Below, piece by piece: positions 42,289 through 52,142 of a stretch of 64,000 bases of DNA. The stretch lies in contig NZ_FNHE01000014.1 of NCBI RefSeq assembly GCF_900103785.1, positions 38,823 through 102,822 on the forward strand, given 5' to 3'. A program made the position numbers and the translations under genes. The stretch's first letter is position 1; the number at the start of each line of letters is the position of its first letter. This stretch comes from Geodermatophilus siccatus (lineage in GTDB: Bacteria > Actinomycetota > Actinomycetes > Mycobacteriales > Geodermatophilaceae). The notes beneath the pieces were generated by a model. That model did not search any database. It had not been told where the DNA came from and saw only the letters and a list, made by a program, of their open reading frames with translations.

Positions 42289-42689
42289 CGCTCTCGGCTG
42301 TCGCGACCCTGCCCCTGCTCTCGATGACCGAGGCGCTGCCGGGCTTCCCGGGTCACCGCGACTACGTGCTGGTGACCGCCGACGGCGACGGCCGGCTGTT
42401 CTGGCTGCAGTCGATGGCGCCGGAGGGCCCGCGTTTCCTCGCCGTCGACCCGGGCAGGTACTTCCCGGACTACGCACCGGCCCTGCCCCCGGCCGTGTGC
42501 GCGGACCTGGCGCTCGACGACCCGGCGCAGGCGCGGCTGTACTGCTTGGTGACGGTGCCGGCCGAGGGCCCTGCCGCGGCCACGGCCAACCTGCGGGCCC
42601 CGCTGGTGGTCAACCCGGCCAACTGGCGCTCCGCGCAGGTCGTGCTGCTCGACGGATCGCATCCCATCCGGCGTCCCCTGCGCCGATAA
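42285..42689 (+). CDS. fliW: Flagellar assembly factor FliW
   Basis: This 134-residue protein has the FliW pattern: ALPGFPGHRDYVLVTADGDG, then RLFWLQSMAPEGPRFLAVDP, YFPDYAP, and NLRAPLVVNPANWRSAQVVL. FliW binds CsrA and, alternatively, unassembled flagellin, so that flagellin synthesis follows assembly. ATG 42285 overlaps the flgL stop, and csrA follows 69 bases later. Confidence 0.95.
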   Translation: MTLSAVATLPLLSMTEALPGFPGHRDYVLVTADGDGRLFWLQSMAPEGPRFLAVDPGRYFPDYAPALPPAVCADLALDDPAQARLYCLVTVPAEGPAAATANLRAPLVVNPANWRSAQVVLLDGSHPIRRPLRR

Positions 42690-42758
42690 CCACTCAGGCG
42701 GCCCGGCCAGGACCGCCCAGCCACGGACGGCCACCACACACCCATGGAGGGGTTCCCC

Positions 42759-43106
42759 GTGCTCACTCTCACCCGCAGCGTCGGCGAGACCATCCGCATC
42801 GGCGACGACATCGAGGTCCACGTCGTCGAGGTCCGCGGCGGCACCGTCCGCCTCGGTTTCAAGGCCCCGCGGGAGGTGACCATCCACCGCGAGGAGGTCT
42901 ACCGGCAGATCGCCGAGGCCAACATGCTCGCGGCGCAGGTCACCGCAGACACCCTCGGCGCGCTGGCCGCCTTCGCCCCCGCGTCGGCTTCCGCCGACAC
43001 GGCGGAGCCGGTCGCCCAGGACGGTCCCGGCGCCGAGCCGACGGCCTCGCCCGCCGCGGCCGCCCCGGCCGGTCACGGGCAGGTCACGAAGGGCTCCGTC
43101 GGCTGA
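42759..43106 (+). CDS. csrA: Carbon storage regulator CsrA with C-terminal extension
   Basis: This 115-residue protein starts VLTLTRSVGETIRIGDDIEV and continues VRGGTVRLGFKAPREVTIHR, EEVYRQIAEAN; it is a complete CsrA core in the first ~60 residues. GTG 42759 was chosen because GGAGG lies at 42747-42751 and VLTLTR is the universal CsrA start. The last ~55 residues are an Ala/Pro-rich low-complexity tail; many CsrA proteins stop near residue 60-75. In Gram-positives CsrA blocks flagellin translation and FliW relieves it; both genes and the fliC leader motifs are here. Confidence 0.93.
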   Translation: MLTLTRSVGETIRIGDDIEVHVVEVRGGTVRLGFKAPREVTIHREEVYRQIAEANMLAAQVTADTLGALAAFAPASASADTAEPVAQDGPGAEPTASPAAAAPAGHGQVTKGSVG

Positions 43107-43307
43107 CAGAACTGGCCGGGCCACGGCCCCTCGCCCTTGTGAACTCCTGCTGATCACCGCATCGGGGAGGTCGGGCGGTCCATCGACACGGGCAAGACCT
43201 GCCGAAGAGATGCCCTGACATTGCGTACGGCACAGCGAGAGTTGTGCCGGTCGCCGGCTCGTGGATGCGCGACAGTTGCCCCAAGCACGTCACAGGGGGC
43301 GATCACG

Positions 43308-43775
43308 ATGCAGCACAGCGTTATCACTGAGTCCGGCGACCAGGTCGCCGCGGTCGTCGGCTCCGGCACGGAGTCCGACACCGTCGTCGTGCACGTGCAG
43401 CTGCGGCCGCGCCGCGGGGCCGCTCGCCGGTGCCTCGCGGCGCTGGCCGAGCTGGCCGGCGCGCACCCCGAGGTGTCCTTCACGCTGACCGGTCTGAGCA
43501 AGGACGACCGCGTCGTGCGCGTGACCGTCGGCGTCGAGCTCGGCCCGCGGGCCGCCGTCGCGCGCTTCTCGCCGCAGGCGCAGGCCGCCTACGCGTTCGT
43601 CAGCTCGGTGTTCACCACGCTGTACGACCACATGCCGGTCTACACCGTGGAGCCGGGCGAGGCCGAGCGCGCCGCCGCCGCCGACCTCATGGCCCGTCTC
43701 GCGGCCGGCCCGGCGACCGAGGCCGCCGTCCCCGCGCCCCGTCAGCCCGCCGCGGTCGAGACGATCCCGGCCTAG
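43308..43775 (+). CDS. Uncharacterised protein downstream of csrA
   Basis: This is a 155-residue protein with no domain I recognise. A first alpha/beta part (VVVHVQLRPRRGAARRCLAA, LAELAGAHPEVSFTLTGLSK) is followed by a helical segment (QAAYAFVSSVFTTLYDHMPV) and an Ala/Pro-rich tail. ATG 43308 has AGGGGG nine bases upstream. GCCGAAGA at 43201-43208, about 100 bases upstream, resembles the flagellar -10 block but has no matching -35. It could belong to the flagellar regulon; the function is unknown. Confidence 0.65.
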   Translation: MQHSVITESGDQVAAVVGSGTESDTVVVHVQLRPRRGAARRCLAALAELAGAHPEVSFTLTGLSKDDRVVRVTVGVELGPRAAVARFSPQAQAAYAFVSSVFTTLYDHMPVYTVEPGEAERAAAADLMARLAAGPATEAAVPAPRQPAAVETIPA

Positions 43776-43802
43776 CGCACTCCCGGGCGCCGTCCTCCGG
43801 CG

Positions 43803-43862
43803 CCCGGAGAAGGACCCCCTGCCCCGCACCGCTCGCAGGCTCGCGGCGGGCTCCTGCAGGGC
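43803..43862. repeat. Family A hairpin before the sigma-like gene
   Basis: CCCCCTGC and GCAGGGCGG flank CACCGCTCGCAGGCTCGCGG, the signature core on the opposite strand. It separates the 43308 and 43898 genes. Confidence 0.6.
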
Positions 43863-43897
43863 GGCCGCCGTCTTCCCCACAGCGCCGAGGAGTCCCG

Positions 43898-44998
43898 GTG
43901 AACCACCTCCCTGCCAGCCCCGCCCCCGACACCGCCCCCGGCCGCCCGCGCGAGCCGCTGGTCTTCGGCGGCATCCCCGAGGCCGAGGGCTGGGCCCTCG
44001 CGCCCATCACGGCCCGCGACCGGGTGCACTTCCGGACCGACCGCGAGCTGCCCCTCGAGGAGTTCCGCCGCGGGCTGCCCGACGGCGTGACGGTCAGCTA
44101 CGACCAGGGCGAGGGCCTGTACCGCGTCGACGGCGCCTGCGGCACCGCCTCCGTGCTCGCCGAGTGGGTCAAGGCCTGGTGCGCCGGGCGGGGGACGGCG
44201 ACCGTGGGGCTGCGCGCGGAGACCGACGTCCGCCGCCGCGCGCCGCGCGACCTGCCGCCGGCCTTCCTCGACGAGCTGTGCCGGCACTACCTCCCGGTCA
44301 GCCTCAAGCGGCTGCAGCGCAACTCCAGCACGCTGCGGCTGCACGTGCCCGACCCCGACGACCTCACCCAGCAGGTGAGCGAGTGGATCCTCAAGGCGGT
44401 CGGTCAGTTCGACGAGGGCAAGGGCGTGCCCTTCGGCGCCTTCCTCGCCACCCAGCTGTCGAAGTGGGTGCACGACCTGGGCCGCAACGCCCACGGCCGC
44501 ACCGCCGCCGACACCGAGAACAAGCAGCAGAAGGCGGTCGCCGCCTTCCTCGCCGAGCACCAGCGGCGGCCCAGCGAGAAGGAGCTGGCCGCGTACATGG
44601 GGCAGAGCGTGGCGACCCTGCGCCGCAACTCGCAGACGGTGGCGACCCTCAACGGGCTGCGCAACCTGCAGTCCCTGGACGGCGTCGGCCCGGACGGCAC
44701 CGAGATCATGCTGCCGGACACGCACGAGGCGCCGGACGAGATCATGGGCGAGGCCGAGCAGACCCTGCTCTCGCACGCGCTGACCGCGGCGTGCGCGCCG
44801 GACCCCGACGCGCGGCCCGACCAGCGGGCCGGGCAGCCCAACGTCCTGGGCTGGGCGACGTGGTACCTGACCACCTGGGGCGGCCGGACGAAGACGCAGC
44901 TGTCGGCCGACCTCGGGACCTCGGTGCGCAACATGAACGTGCACGCCGACCGCGTCGAGCGGGCGCTCAAGACGCACCTGGCCGAGCTCGCGGACTGA
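43898..44998 (+). CDS. Atypical sigma-70-like protein
   Basis: This is a 366-residue protein. Residues ~1-115 form an unrecognised N-terminal domain. Residues 125-200 look like sigma region 2 (DDLTQQVSEWILKAVGQFDE, FGAFLATQLSKWVHDLGRNA). A region-3-like stretch follows (RRPSEKELAAYMGQSVATLR), and residues ~330-362 look like a region 4 helix-turn-helix (GRTKTQLSADLGTSVRNMNV). It resembles FliA/SigB-type factors but is divergent, and may be a sigma factor or a sigma-like DNA-binding protein. GTG 43898 was chosen from the ORF context, with GAGGAG at 43887-43892. It lies beside the flagellar locus, so a link to motility is possible but unproven. Confidence 0.7.
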   Translation: MNHLPASPAPDTAPGRPREPLVFGGIPEAEGWALAPITARDRVHFRTDRELPLEEFRRGLPDGVTVSYDQGEGLYRVDGACGTASVLAEWVKAWCAGRGTATVGLRAETDVRRRAPRDLPPAFLDELCRHYLPVSLKRLQRNSSTLRLHVPDPDDLTQQVSEWILKAVGQFDEGKGVPFGAFLATQLSKWVHDLGRNAHGRTAADTENKQQKAVAAFLAEHQRRPSEKELAAYMGQSVATLRRNSQTVATLNGLRNLQSLDGVGPDGTEIMLPDTHEAPDEIMGEAEQTLLSHALTAACAPDPDARPDQRAGQPNVLGWATWYLTTWGGRTKTQLSADLGTSVRNMNVHADRVERALKTHLAELAD

Positions 44999-45134
44999 TC
45001 CGTCCATTCACGGGAAATCGGGTGGATCCGGGTCGAACGCCGCGCCGGCCTGCCGATATCTCCGGTGTGAGAGAGCGCAGGGGAGCCCACCGCCACCGCG
45101 GTGCAGTGCTCGCCCGGGCCGCGGCGGGTACGCG

Positions 45135-45479
45135 GTGAGCGCCCTCGCCGCGGGCGGCCCCGCGCCCGACGTCCTGGTCCCGCACTGGCTGACCGCCGCC
45201 CAGCGCGAGCAGCTGGCCGCCGTCGTGCGCGCCGCCCTCGCGGACGAGTCGCTGCACCCGGTGGCCGCCATCCACCTCACCGACGTGCTGACCGAGCTGC
45301 ACGTGGCCGCGGCGCGCGACGCCGTGTGGCCCGCCTCCGCGGCCCGCGTGCGCCGCGTGACCGGCTGGGGCGCTGACGTCCTGCCGGTGCGGCTGTCCTC
45401 CCGGGAGCTCTCCAGCGTGCTGACCCTCCCCGCGCTCGCGCCGGCGGTGCGCATCGCGCTGTGCCAGGACCGCCCGTGA
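45135..45479 (+). CDS. Uncharacterised protein, coupled to the 45476 gene
   Basis: This is a 114-residue protein, not recognised. Helix-rich, with LTAAQREQLAAVVRAALADE, HLTDVLTELHVAAARDAVWP and a C-terminal SRELSSVLTLPALAPAVRIA. GTG 45135 was chosen as the first start after the hairpin-free spacer. Its stop overlaps the next GTG (GTGA at 45476-45479), so the two proteins are probably made together and may interact. GCCGATAT at 45052-45059 lies 75 bases upstream. Confidence 0.55.
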   Translation: MSALAAGGPAPDVLVPHWLTAAQREQLAAVVRAALADESLHPVAAIHLTDVLTELHVAAARDAVWPASAARVRRVTGWGADVLPVRLSSRELSSVLTLPALAPAVRIALCQDRP

Positions 45480-46234
45480 GCGGGGGACTGTTCGCCGGCT
45501 CCGGGCTCCTGCAGCGGCTGCGCTCGGTCCCGGTGGCGGTGGCCGACCTGCAGCGGACGGCCGACGAGGTGCTGCCCGAACTGGCCACCGGCCGGCTGCG
45601 CATCACGCTCGCCGATGACCGCGTCGACGGCCCGGTCGTGGTCCTGGAGGAGGACGAACGCCGGGTGCGCACGCCGCTGCGCGACCTGGCCGAGGACATG
45701 ACCGACGCCCGCGTCGGCTCGACGCCCGAGGAGCTCGCCGCCGCGCTGACGGCGTGGGTGCACGACCGGCCGGTCCCCGACGCGGTGGCCGCCGAGACCG
45801 GCGTCGCGGTGCTCGACTGGACCGACCGCACCGAGACCGCGGTCGGCTGGCGGGTCGTCGTCCGCCGGGGGGACCGCGCGCTGCCGTGGACGCCGTCGTC
45901 CGGCCTGGACCGGCGCGCCGTCGAGCGGGTGCGCGCCGGCGCCGGAGAGCGCGCCGCCACCGTCGGCGGGGACTTGCGGGTGGAGGGCCCGGTGGCCCTG
46001 TGGTCGCACCCCGAGGTGCCGGCGTTCGCCTCCGCCGTGCTGGCTGCGCCGCAGCTGCTCCTCGACCGGATCGCCGCGGCCGGCCTGGACCTGCACGACC
46101 CGCACGTCGTCGTCACGCCGCACTCGCCCCTGGCCTGCGCCGGGGCCCCCGTCGCCGCCCGCCTCGCGGGGGAGACCGGCGAGGCCTGCCAGCGCCTGCC
46201 CTGGCGGCAGGTGGCCCGCCTGCGCTGGATCTGA
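45476..46234 (+). CDS. Uncharacterised protein, second gene of the pair
   Basis: This is a 252-residue protein with no membrane segment and no domain recognised by eye. It has an alpha/beta profile (GRLRITLADDRVDGPVVVLE, GVAVLDWTDRTETAVGWRVV, ASAVLAAPQLLLDRIAAAGL). GTG 45476 overlaps the previous stop. A Family A-like hairpin directly follows. It is the last gene of the four-gene block next to csrA; any flagellar link is positional. Confidence 0.6.
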   Translation: MSGGLFAGSGLLQRLRSVPVAVADLQRTADEVLPELATGRLRITLADDRVDGPVVVLEEDERRVRTPLRDLAEDMTDARVGSTPEELAAALTAWVHDRPVPDAVAAETGVAVLDWTDRTETAVGWRVVVRRGDRALPWTPSSGLDRRAVERVRAGAGERAATVGGDLRVEGPVALWSHPEVPAFASAVLAAPQLLLDRIAAAGLDLHDPHVVVTPHSPLACAGAPVAARLAGETGEACQRLPWRQVARLRWI

Positions 46235-46545
46235 AGGACCGCGTCCCCCCCACCGCTCGCAGGCTCGCGGCGAGCCTCGCGACGGGGCCGACCCGGGCCG
46301 TGCCCCGGGAACCCTCCGCCGCGTGAGGCCGGCGGCGCCCCGTTGGTGACCGGACGCAGCCGTCGCAGGGACCGAGGGTCTCCTCCCGCGACCTCACGCG
46401 TTGCTCCCTCCTGTGAGCAGCGCCCGAGGTCGCTGGGGGAGCCTCCCTCCCGGTGCTCCGCTCCCGTGCAGGGGACGGTCCGCGAGCCTGGTGACGTACG
46501 GGACCCGCCACTCCCCGGGGTCCTGCCGCGAGCTCGCGGGGCCTC
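46235..46545. other. Intergenic region with hairpins
   Basis: 311 bases between convergent genes. A Family A hairpin (about 46235-46295, CCCCCACCGCTCGCAGGCTC) follows the + strand stop, and a second GC-rich palindrome (about 46505-46540, CCGCGAGCTCGCGG) precedes the - strand stop. Nothing codes here that I can support. Confidence 0.6.
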
Positions 46546-48552
46546 TCAGGCCAGGTGGCCGAACTCCCAGTGCCACGGCTCCGGCTTCTCGCCGCCCTGC
46601 CGCGCCCAGTCCGGCTGCACGAACCCGAAGCGGCTGGCGTTGGCCGCCATCCAGGCCGACTGCGCGGTGCCGGCGATGTTGATCCCGCCGCACAGGTCCA
46701 CCGCGAGCGCCCAGCCGTGGTTCGACGTCCCGGGCACCGCGGCGAGCCCCGGCTTGGCGCGGAAGGCGGTGACCTGAGCGCCCAACGACCGGTACGAGTC
46801 GGTGATGCACAGCGGGCTGCCGAAGGCCGCGCGGTAGGCGTCGGCCAGGGCCGCGTAGCCGGCTGCGGCGTCGCAGCGCAGCGCGTGGCCGCGGGCGATC
46901 GCGCACAGGGCGGTGATCGGGATCCGGCCGTTCGCCCAGCCACCCCAGGCGGGGCTCACCGGACCGACCGGCGGGGGCGGGGCGCCGCACGCGCCACGTC
47001 CGGCGGTGCCGGCGGGCAGCGCGGCGTTCGGCTGCGCCGGGGCGGGCAGCGTGACCCGCACCGCGGCGACGCCGTCGGCGACTGGGCGGACGCCGACCTG
47101 GTAGCCGGCGGCCGACGCGGCCACGACCTGGCCCTCGCCGAGGTAGATGCCCACGTCGTCGCCGCCGTCGGCGAAGACGAGGTCGCCGACCTGCAGTTGC
47201 GCGAGCGGGACGGCGGCGCCGTGCGTCCACTGGTCGCCCGAGGCGGTCGGGATCGCGTACCCGGCGAGCAGCCAGGAGGTGGCCGTCAGGCCACCGCAGT
47301 CGTAGGCGTCCGGGCCGGCGCCACCGGGCACGTAGGGCTTGCCCAGCTGGGCCAGCGCAGAGCTCACCGCGGCCACCGTCTCGGCCGGCAGCACGGTGAC
47401 CGGGCGGTTGCCGGCCACGGCCCAGGCGACGCCCGGGACGGGCTGCCCGGCGCCGTCGAGCGCGGGGGACAGGCCCGCCGGCAGCGCCGTCGGGTCGGTG
47501 AGGGCGGCCGCGGGCGGCGGCACGATGCCGGCCAGCGCCAGCTCGGTGAGGTGGTCCTGCCAGCGGCGCAGCGCACGCTGGTTGACCTCCTGCTGGGCGG
47601 CCGCGGCCCGGCCGGTGCCCAGAGCGGCCAGCTGGGCGGCCACGTCGGTCCGCAGCCCGCCGACCTCCGTGCGCACCTCGTCGAGGACGGCGGTGGCCTG
47701 CGCGTGCACGGTCGCCAGGGCGGCCTCGGCCACCGCCACGCGACGGGTGGCCAGCGTCAGGTCGACCACGGCGCGCTCGGCCCGGACGACGTCGGCCTCG
47801 AGGCCCTGCGCGGCACGCTCGGCGATCGCGGTCAGGTGGAGGACGTCGGGGGCGGTGTCGGCCGCGTGGACGTCGAGGGCCACGAGCGGGGTGCGCGCCC
47901 CGACCGGCGACCGGTAGAGCGCGGCCGCGCCCGTGCCCACGGTCGTGCGCGTGGCGGTCACCTGCTGCTGCGCGGACTGCTCCGCGGCGCGGGCCGCCGC
48001 CAGCTCGGCCTGCCGGGCGGCGAGGGACTGCTCCAGGCCGCGGTAGCGGGCCGCGGCGTCGAGCATCGTGCTCTGCGCGGCGAGGGCCAGGCCCGTGGCG
48101 TCGGTCGGCTCGGCGGCGGTGCCGGGCACCTGGGCGCCCGGGGCCACCAGACCGGCGAGCACCGGCAGCACGAGGCCGAGGGCGGTCAGCGACAGGCGCA
48201 CCCGCCAGCGGCGGCCGTCGGCTGCGGGCAGCCAGCGCCGGGTGGGCGCCCGGCGGGCCGAGGGCCTGCGCCGCCGCGCACGGCCGGTGCGGCCCCGGGT
48301 GCCGCGAGCGGCGGAGGGGCCGGATGAGGGGGTTCGGCGGGCCGCCGCAGCGCCGTCCGGAGCTGCGGCGGCGCGGGCGGCGAGCACGGCGCGCAGCGCC
48401 TGCGCCTCCTGCGGGGTCAGCGGCGGGCGAGTGGTGCTGCGGGTGGCGGCGGTCCGGCTTCCGGTGGGACGGGCGCCGGTGCGGGGGGCGGTGCCCCGGC
48501 CGGCGGTGGGACGGGCGGTGGTGCGGGGGGCCGACGTGCGTGGTGCGGGCAC
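46546..48552 (-). CDS. Wall hydrolase: degenerate NlpC/P60 domain plus VanY carboxypeptidase
   Basis: This is a 668-residue protein. A ~110-residue Arg/Thr/Pro-rich N-terminus precedes a membrane anchor (about 116-137). A long coiled coil covers about 155-340, an NlpC/P60-like domain about 390-500, and a VanY D-Ala-D-Ala carboxypeptidase-type domain about 535-668. The VanY part has SNHGWALAVDL (His612, Asp619) and EPWHWEF (His661). In the NlpC part Cys419 is kept (YDCGGLT) but the catalytic His position reads Asp (DDVGIYLG, Asp466), so this domain may be inactive. The architecture resembles RipA-type proteins with a coiled coil. GTG 48552 is the first start. Confidence 0.85.
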   Translation of the reverse strand: MPAPRTSAPRTTARPTAGRGTAPRTGARPTGSRTAATRSTTRPPLTPQEAQALRAVLAARAAAAPDGAAAARRTPSSGPSAARGTRGRTGRARRRRPSARRAPTRRWLPAADGRRWRVRLSLTALGLVLPVLAGLVAPGAQVPGTAAEPTDATGLALAAQSTMLDAAARYRGLEQSLAARQAELAAARAAEQSAQQQVTATRTTVGTGAAALYRSPVGARTPLVALDVHAADTAPDVLHLTAIAERAAQGLEADVVRAERAVVDLTLATRRVAVAEAALATVHAQATAVLDEVRTEVGGLRTDVAAQLAALGTGRAAAAQQEVNQRALRRWQDHLTELALAGIVPPPAAALTDPTALPAGLSPALDGAGQPVPGVAWAVAGNRPVTVLPAETVAAVSSALAQLGKPYVPGGAGPDAYDCGGLTATSWLLAGYAIPTASGDQWTHGAAVPLAQLQVGDLVFADGGDDVGIYLGEGQVVAASAAGYQVGVRPVADGVAAVRVTLPAPAQPNAALPAGTAGRGACGAPPPPVGPVSPAWGGWANGRIPITALCAIARGHALRCDAAAGYAALADAYRAAFGSPLCITDSYRSLGAQVTAFRAKPGLAAVPGTSNHGWALAVDLCGGINIAGTAQSAWMAANASRFGFVQPDWARQGGEKPEPWHWEFGHLA

Positions 48553-48666
48553 TGCGGGTCCCCCGGGCTGTCTCGTCCTACGTGGCCGGCTCCGCGGGGT
48601 TCCGCGGTGCGCTCAGACCTCGTATCGACGGGGCGGGGGAGTCCCCGGAGGGAGGGGGAGGCGGTC

Positions 48667-48927
48667 TCACCCCTCCGGGGGAGGGTGATCCGCAGGTGGC
48701 ACCCGATCGGCGTACACGCCCGCCGGCAGGGAGGTGCGCTCGGCCGGCGGCCACCAGGCGCCGTGGCGGTGCTCGAGCGGGATGCGCAGTTCCTCGCCGT
48801 CGTCGGTGGAGACGACCAGCTCCACCCGGCTCACCCGGCGGCCGGTGCCGCCCACCTGCACCGCTCCACCCGTCGCGAGCGGCACGGGGGGCAGCACCAG
48901 GTCGTCCTCGGGTGGCGACTCGGCCAT
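48667..48927 (-). CDS. Small uncharacterised protein
   Basis: This is an 86-residue protein with an acidic, Pro-rich N-terminus and a beta-like core (RVSRVELVVSTDDGEELRIP, then HRHGAWWPPAERTSLPAGVY). ATG 48927 has GGAGGG upstream on the - strand. It lies between gltA's terminator and the wall-hydrolase gene, on the same strand. No family is recognised. Confidence 0.55.
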   Translation of the reverse strand: MAESPPEDDLVLPPVPLATGGAVQVGGTGRRVSRVELVVSTDDGEELRIPLEHRHGAWWPPAERTSLPAGVYADRVPPADHPPPEG

Positions 48928-48987
48928 GGGGACTCCCTCCGGGTGGTGGTGCGGACGGACGTGGCGGGCCCCATGCTGCCGGAGACG

Positions 48988-49027
48988 CCGAGGTCCCGTC
49001 GTCCGGGGGCGGACGACGGGACCTCGG
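48988..49027 (-). terminator. Perfect terminator after citrate synthase
   Basis: CCGAGGTCCCGTCGTCC and GGACGACGGGACCTCGG form a 17-bp perfect stem with a GGGGGC loop, 73 bases past the gltA stop. Confidence 0.8.
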
Positions 49028-49036
49028 TCGGGGTGA

Positions 49037-49097
49037 GAGAGGACCCCGCTGCCCCCCGCCGCTCGCAGGCTCGCGGCGGGACTCTGCAGCGGGGCCG
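49037..49097. repeat. Family A hairpin after citrate synthase
   Basis: CCCCGCTGC and GCAGCGGGG flank CGCCGCTCGCAGGCTCGCGG. It directly abuts the gltA stop at 49100, upstream of a second, perfect terminator. Confidence 0.65.
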
Positions 49098-49099
49098 GT

Positions 49100-50416
<1,317 letters not shown>

Positions 50417-50454
50417 CAGTCGGGACGCTACCCAGATTCCGGGGGGTACCACCA

Positions 50455-50476
50455 CGCCCCGCCGGACGGCGGGGCG
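50455..50476 (-). terminator. Hairpin between fumC and gltA
   Basis: CGCCCCGCCG and CGGCGGGGCG form a perfect 10-bp stem 32 bases past the fumC stop, upstream of the gltA start. Confidence 0.6.
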
Positions 50477-50507
50477 GATCCGTCGTCGGGACCCGCCCCG
50501 CCGGGCG

Positions 50508-51926
50508 TCACGGATGGGTCATCGAGAGGACGTCGAGGGCCTCGTCGAGCTGCTGCTCGGTGAGCTTGCCCTGCTCGACGTAGCCGCGCTCCACCACGAC
50601 CTGACGGATCGTCTTCTGCTCGGCCAGCGACTGCTTGGCGACCTTCGCCGCCTCCTCGTAGCCGATGTACTTGTTCAGCGGTGTCACGATCGACGGCGAG
50701 GACTCCGCGTACTCCCGGCACCGGTCGACGTTGGCGACGATCTCGTCGACGCAGCGGTCGGCCAGGATCCGGCTCACGTTGGTCAGGAGCCGGATCGACT
50801 CCAGCACGTTGCGCGCCATCAGCGGCAGCGTGACGTTGAGCTCGAAGACGCCGGTGGTGCCGGCGAACGTGACGGCGGCGTCGTTGCCGATCACCTGGGC
50901 GGCCACCTGGATGACCGCCTCCGGGATGACCGGGTTCACCTTGCCGGGCATGATCGAGCTGCCCGGCTGCAGGTCCGGCAGCTGGATCTCGCCGAGGCCG
51001 GTGCGCGGGCCGGAGCCCATCCACCGCAGGTCGTTGGCGATCTTCACCAGGCCGACGGCGATGGTCTTGAGCTGCCCGGAGCCCTCGACCAGCGCGTCGC
51101 GCGAGCTCTGCGCCTCGAAGTGGTTGCGCGCCTCGGTCAGCGGCAGGTCCAGCTCGCCGGCGAGCCGCTCGATGATGGCGGCGGCGAAGCCGGGCGGGGT
51201 GTTGATGCCCGTGCCGACGGCGGTGCCGCCCAGCGGCAGCTCGCCGATCCGCGGCAGCGAGGCCTGCAGCCGCTCGATGCCGTAGCGCACCGCCGCGGCG
51301 TACCCGCCGAACTCCTGGCCGAGGGTGACCGGGGTGGCGTCCATCAGGTGGGTGCGCCCGCTCTTCACCACCTCGGCGAACTCCTCGGCCTTGCGCTCCA
51401 GCGAGCCGGCCAGGTGCTCCAGTGCGGGGACGAGGTCGCGCACGATGGCCTTCGTCGCCGCGACGTGGATCGCCGACGGGAAGACGTCGTTGGACGACTG
51501 CGAGGCGTTGACGTGGTCATTGGGGTGCACCGGTGAGCCGAGCGCCTCGGTGGCGAGGGTCGCGACGACCTCGTTGGTGTTCATGTTGCTCGACGTCCCC
51601 GAGCCGGTCTGGAAGACGTCGATGGGGAAGTGCTCGTCCCACTCGCCGCGGGCGACGGAGGCGGCGGCGGTGCCGATGGCGTCAGCGGTCTCCTGCGGCA
51701 GGACGCCGAGGGAGGCGTTGACGGCGGCGGCCGCACCCTTGATGGCGGCCAGCGCGGCGATCAGCTCCCGCTCGATCGGCGTGCCGGAGATCGGGAAGTT
51801 CTCGACGGCGCGTTGCGTCTGCGCCCGCCACTTCGCCCACGCGGGGACCCGGACCTCGCCCATGGAGTCGTGCTCGATGCGGTAGTCGGCGCCGTCCTGC
51901 GCGGCGACCTGGGTCTCAGCGGGCAT
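50508..51926 (-). CDS. fumC: Class II fumarate hydratase
   Basis: This 472-residue member of the fumarase/aspartase superfamily has the signature [11 protein letters not shown] (322-332), the catalytic region [14 protein letters not shown] (107-120), and [28 protein letters not shown] at the N-terminus is typical of FumC rather than aspartase. It hydrates fumarate to malate in the TCA cycle. ATG 51926 is clear. It lies next to citrate synthase but the terminator suggests separate transcripts. Confidence 0.96.
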   Translation of the reverse strand: MPAETQVAAQDGADYRIEHDSMGEVRVPAWAKWRAQTQRAVENFPISGTPIERELIAALAAIKGAAAAVNASLGVLPQETADAIGTAAASVARGEWDEHFPIDVFQTGSGTSSNMNTNEVVATLATEALGSPVHPNDHVNASQSSNDVFPSAIHVAATKAIVRDLVPALEHLAGSLERKAEEFAEVVKSGRTHLMDATPVTLGQEFGGYAAAVRYGIERLQASLPRIGELPLGGTAVGTGINTPPGFAAAIIERLAGELDLPLTEARNHFEAQSSRDALVEGSGQLKTIAVGLVKIANDLRWMGSGPRTGLGEIQLPDLQPGSSIMPGKVNPVIPEAVIQVAAQVIGNDAAVTFAGTTGVFELNVTLPLMARNVLESIRLLTNVSRILADRCVDEIVANVDRCREYAESSPSIVTPLNKYIGYEEAAKVAKQSLAEQKTIRQVVVERGYVEQGKLTEQQLDEALDVLSMTHP

Positions 51927-52142
51927 TGCTGCGGCTCCCGGTGTTCGTTGGTGACAGTGCTCCGACTCAGGACCCTAGATGCCCGCGAGGTCACGGTCCG
52001 GACCGATCCGACGTGGGAGCGGCCCGGGCGGCGAGCGCGGACCCGGCACGGGACGTCCGCCCCGCTCAGAGGGGAGCGCACGTCCCGGCCGGGGCGGGCT
52101 CCCGGGACGGGGTCGGCGGGTGGCTCGGCTACGGTCGGCCGC

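Noticed and set aside
42682..42689. GCCGATAA before csrA, a perfect flagellar sigma -10 match
   Set aside because: It coincides with the last arginine and stop codon of fliW, and no CTCAAGG or TAAA block lies at the right distance, so chance is more likely.
43201..43208. GCCGAAGA upstream of the 43308 gene as a fourth FliA-type promoter
   Set aside because: The -10 block matches but there is no -35 block at 13-17 bases. Mentioned only as a weak hint.
46160..46545. Extra coding region between the 45476 gene and the wall hydrolase
   Set aside because: Frames here are short, have no ribosome site and run through hairpin repeats.
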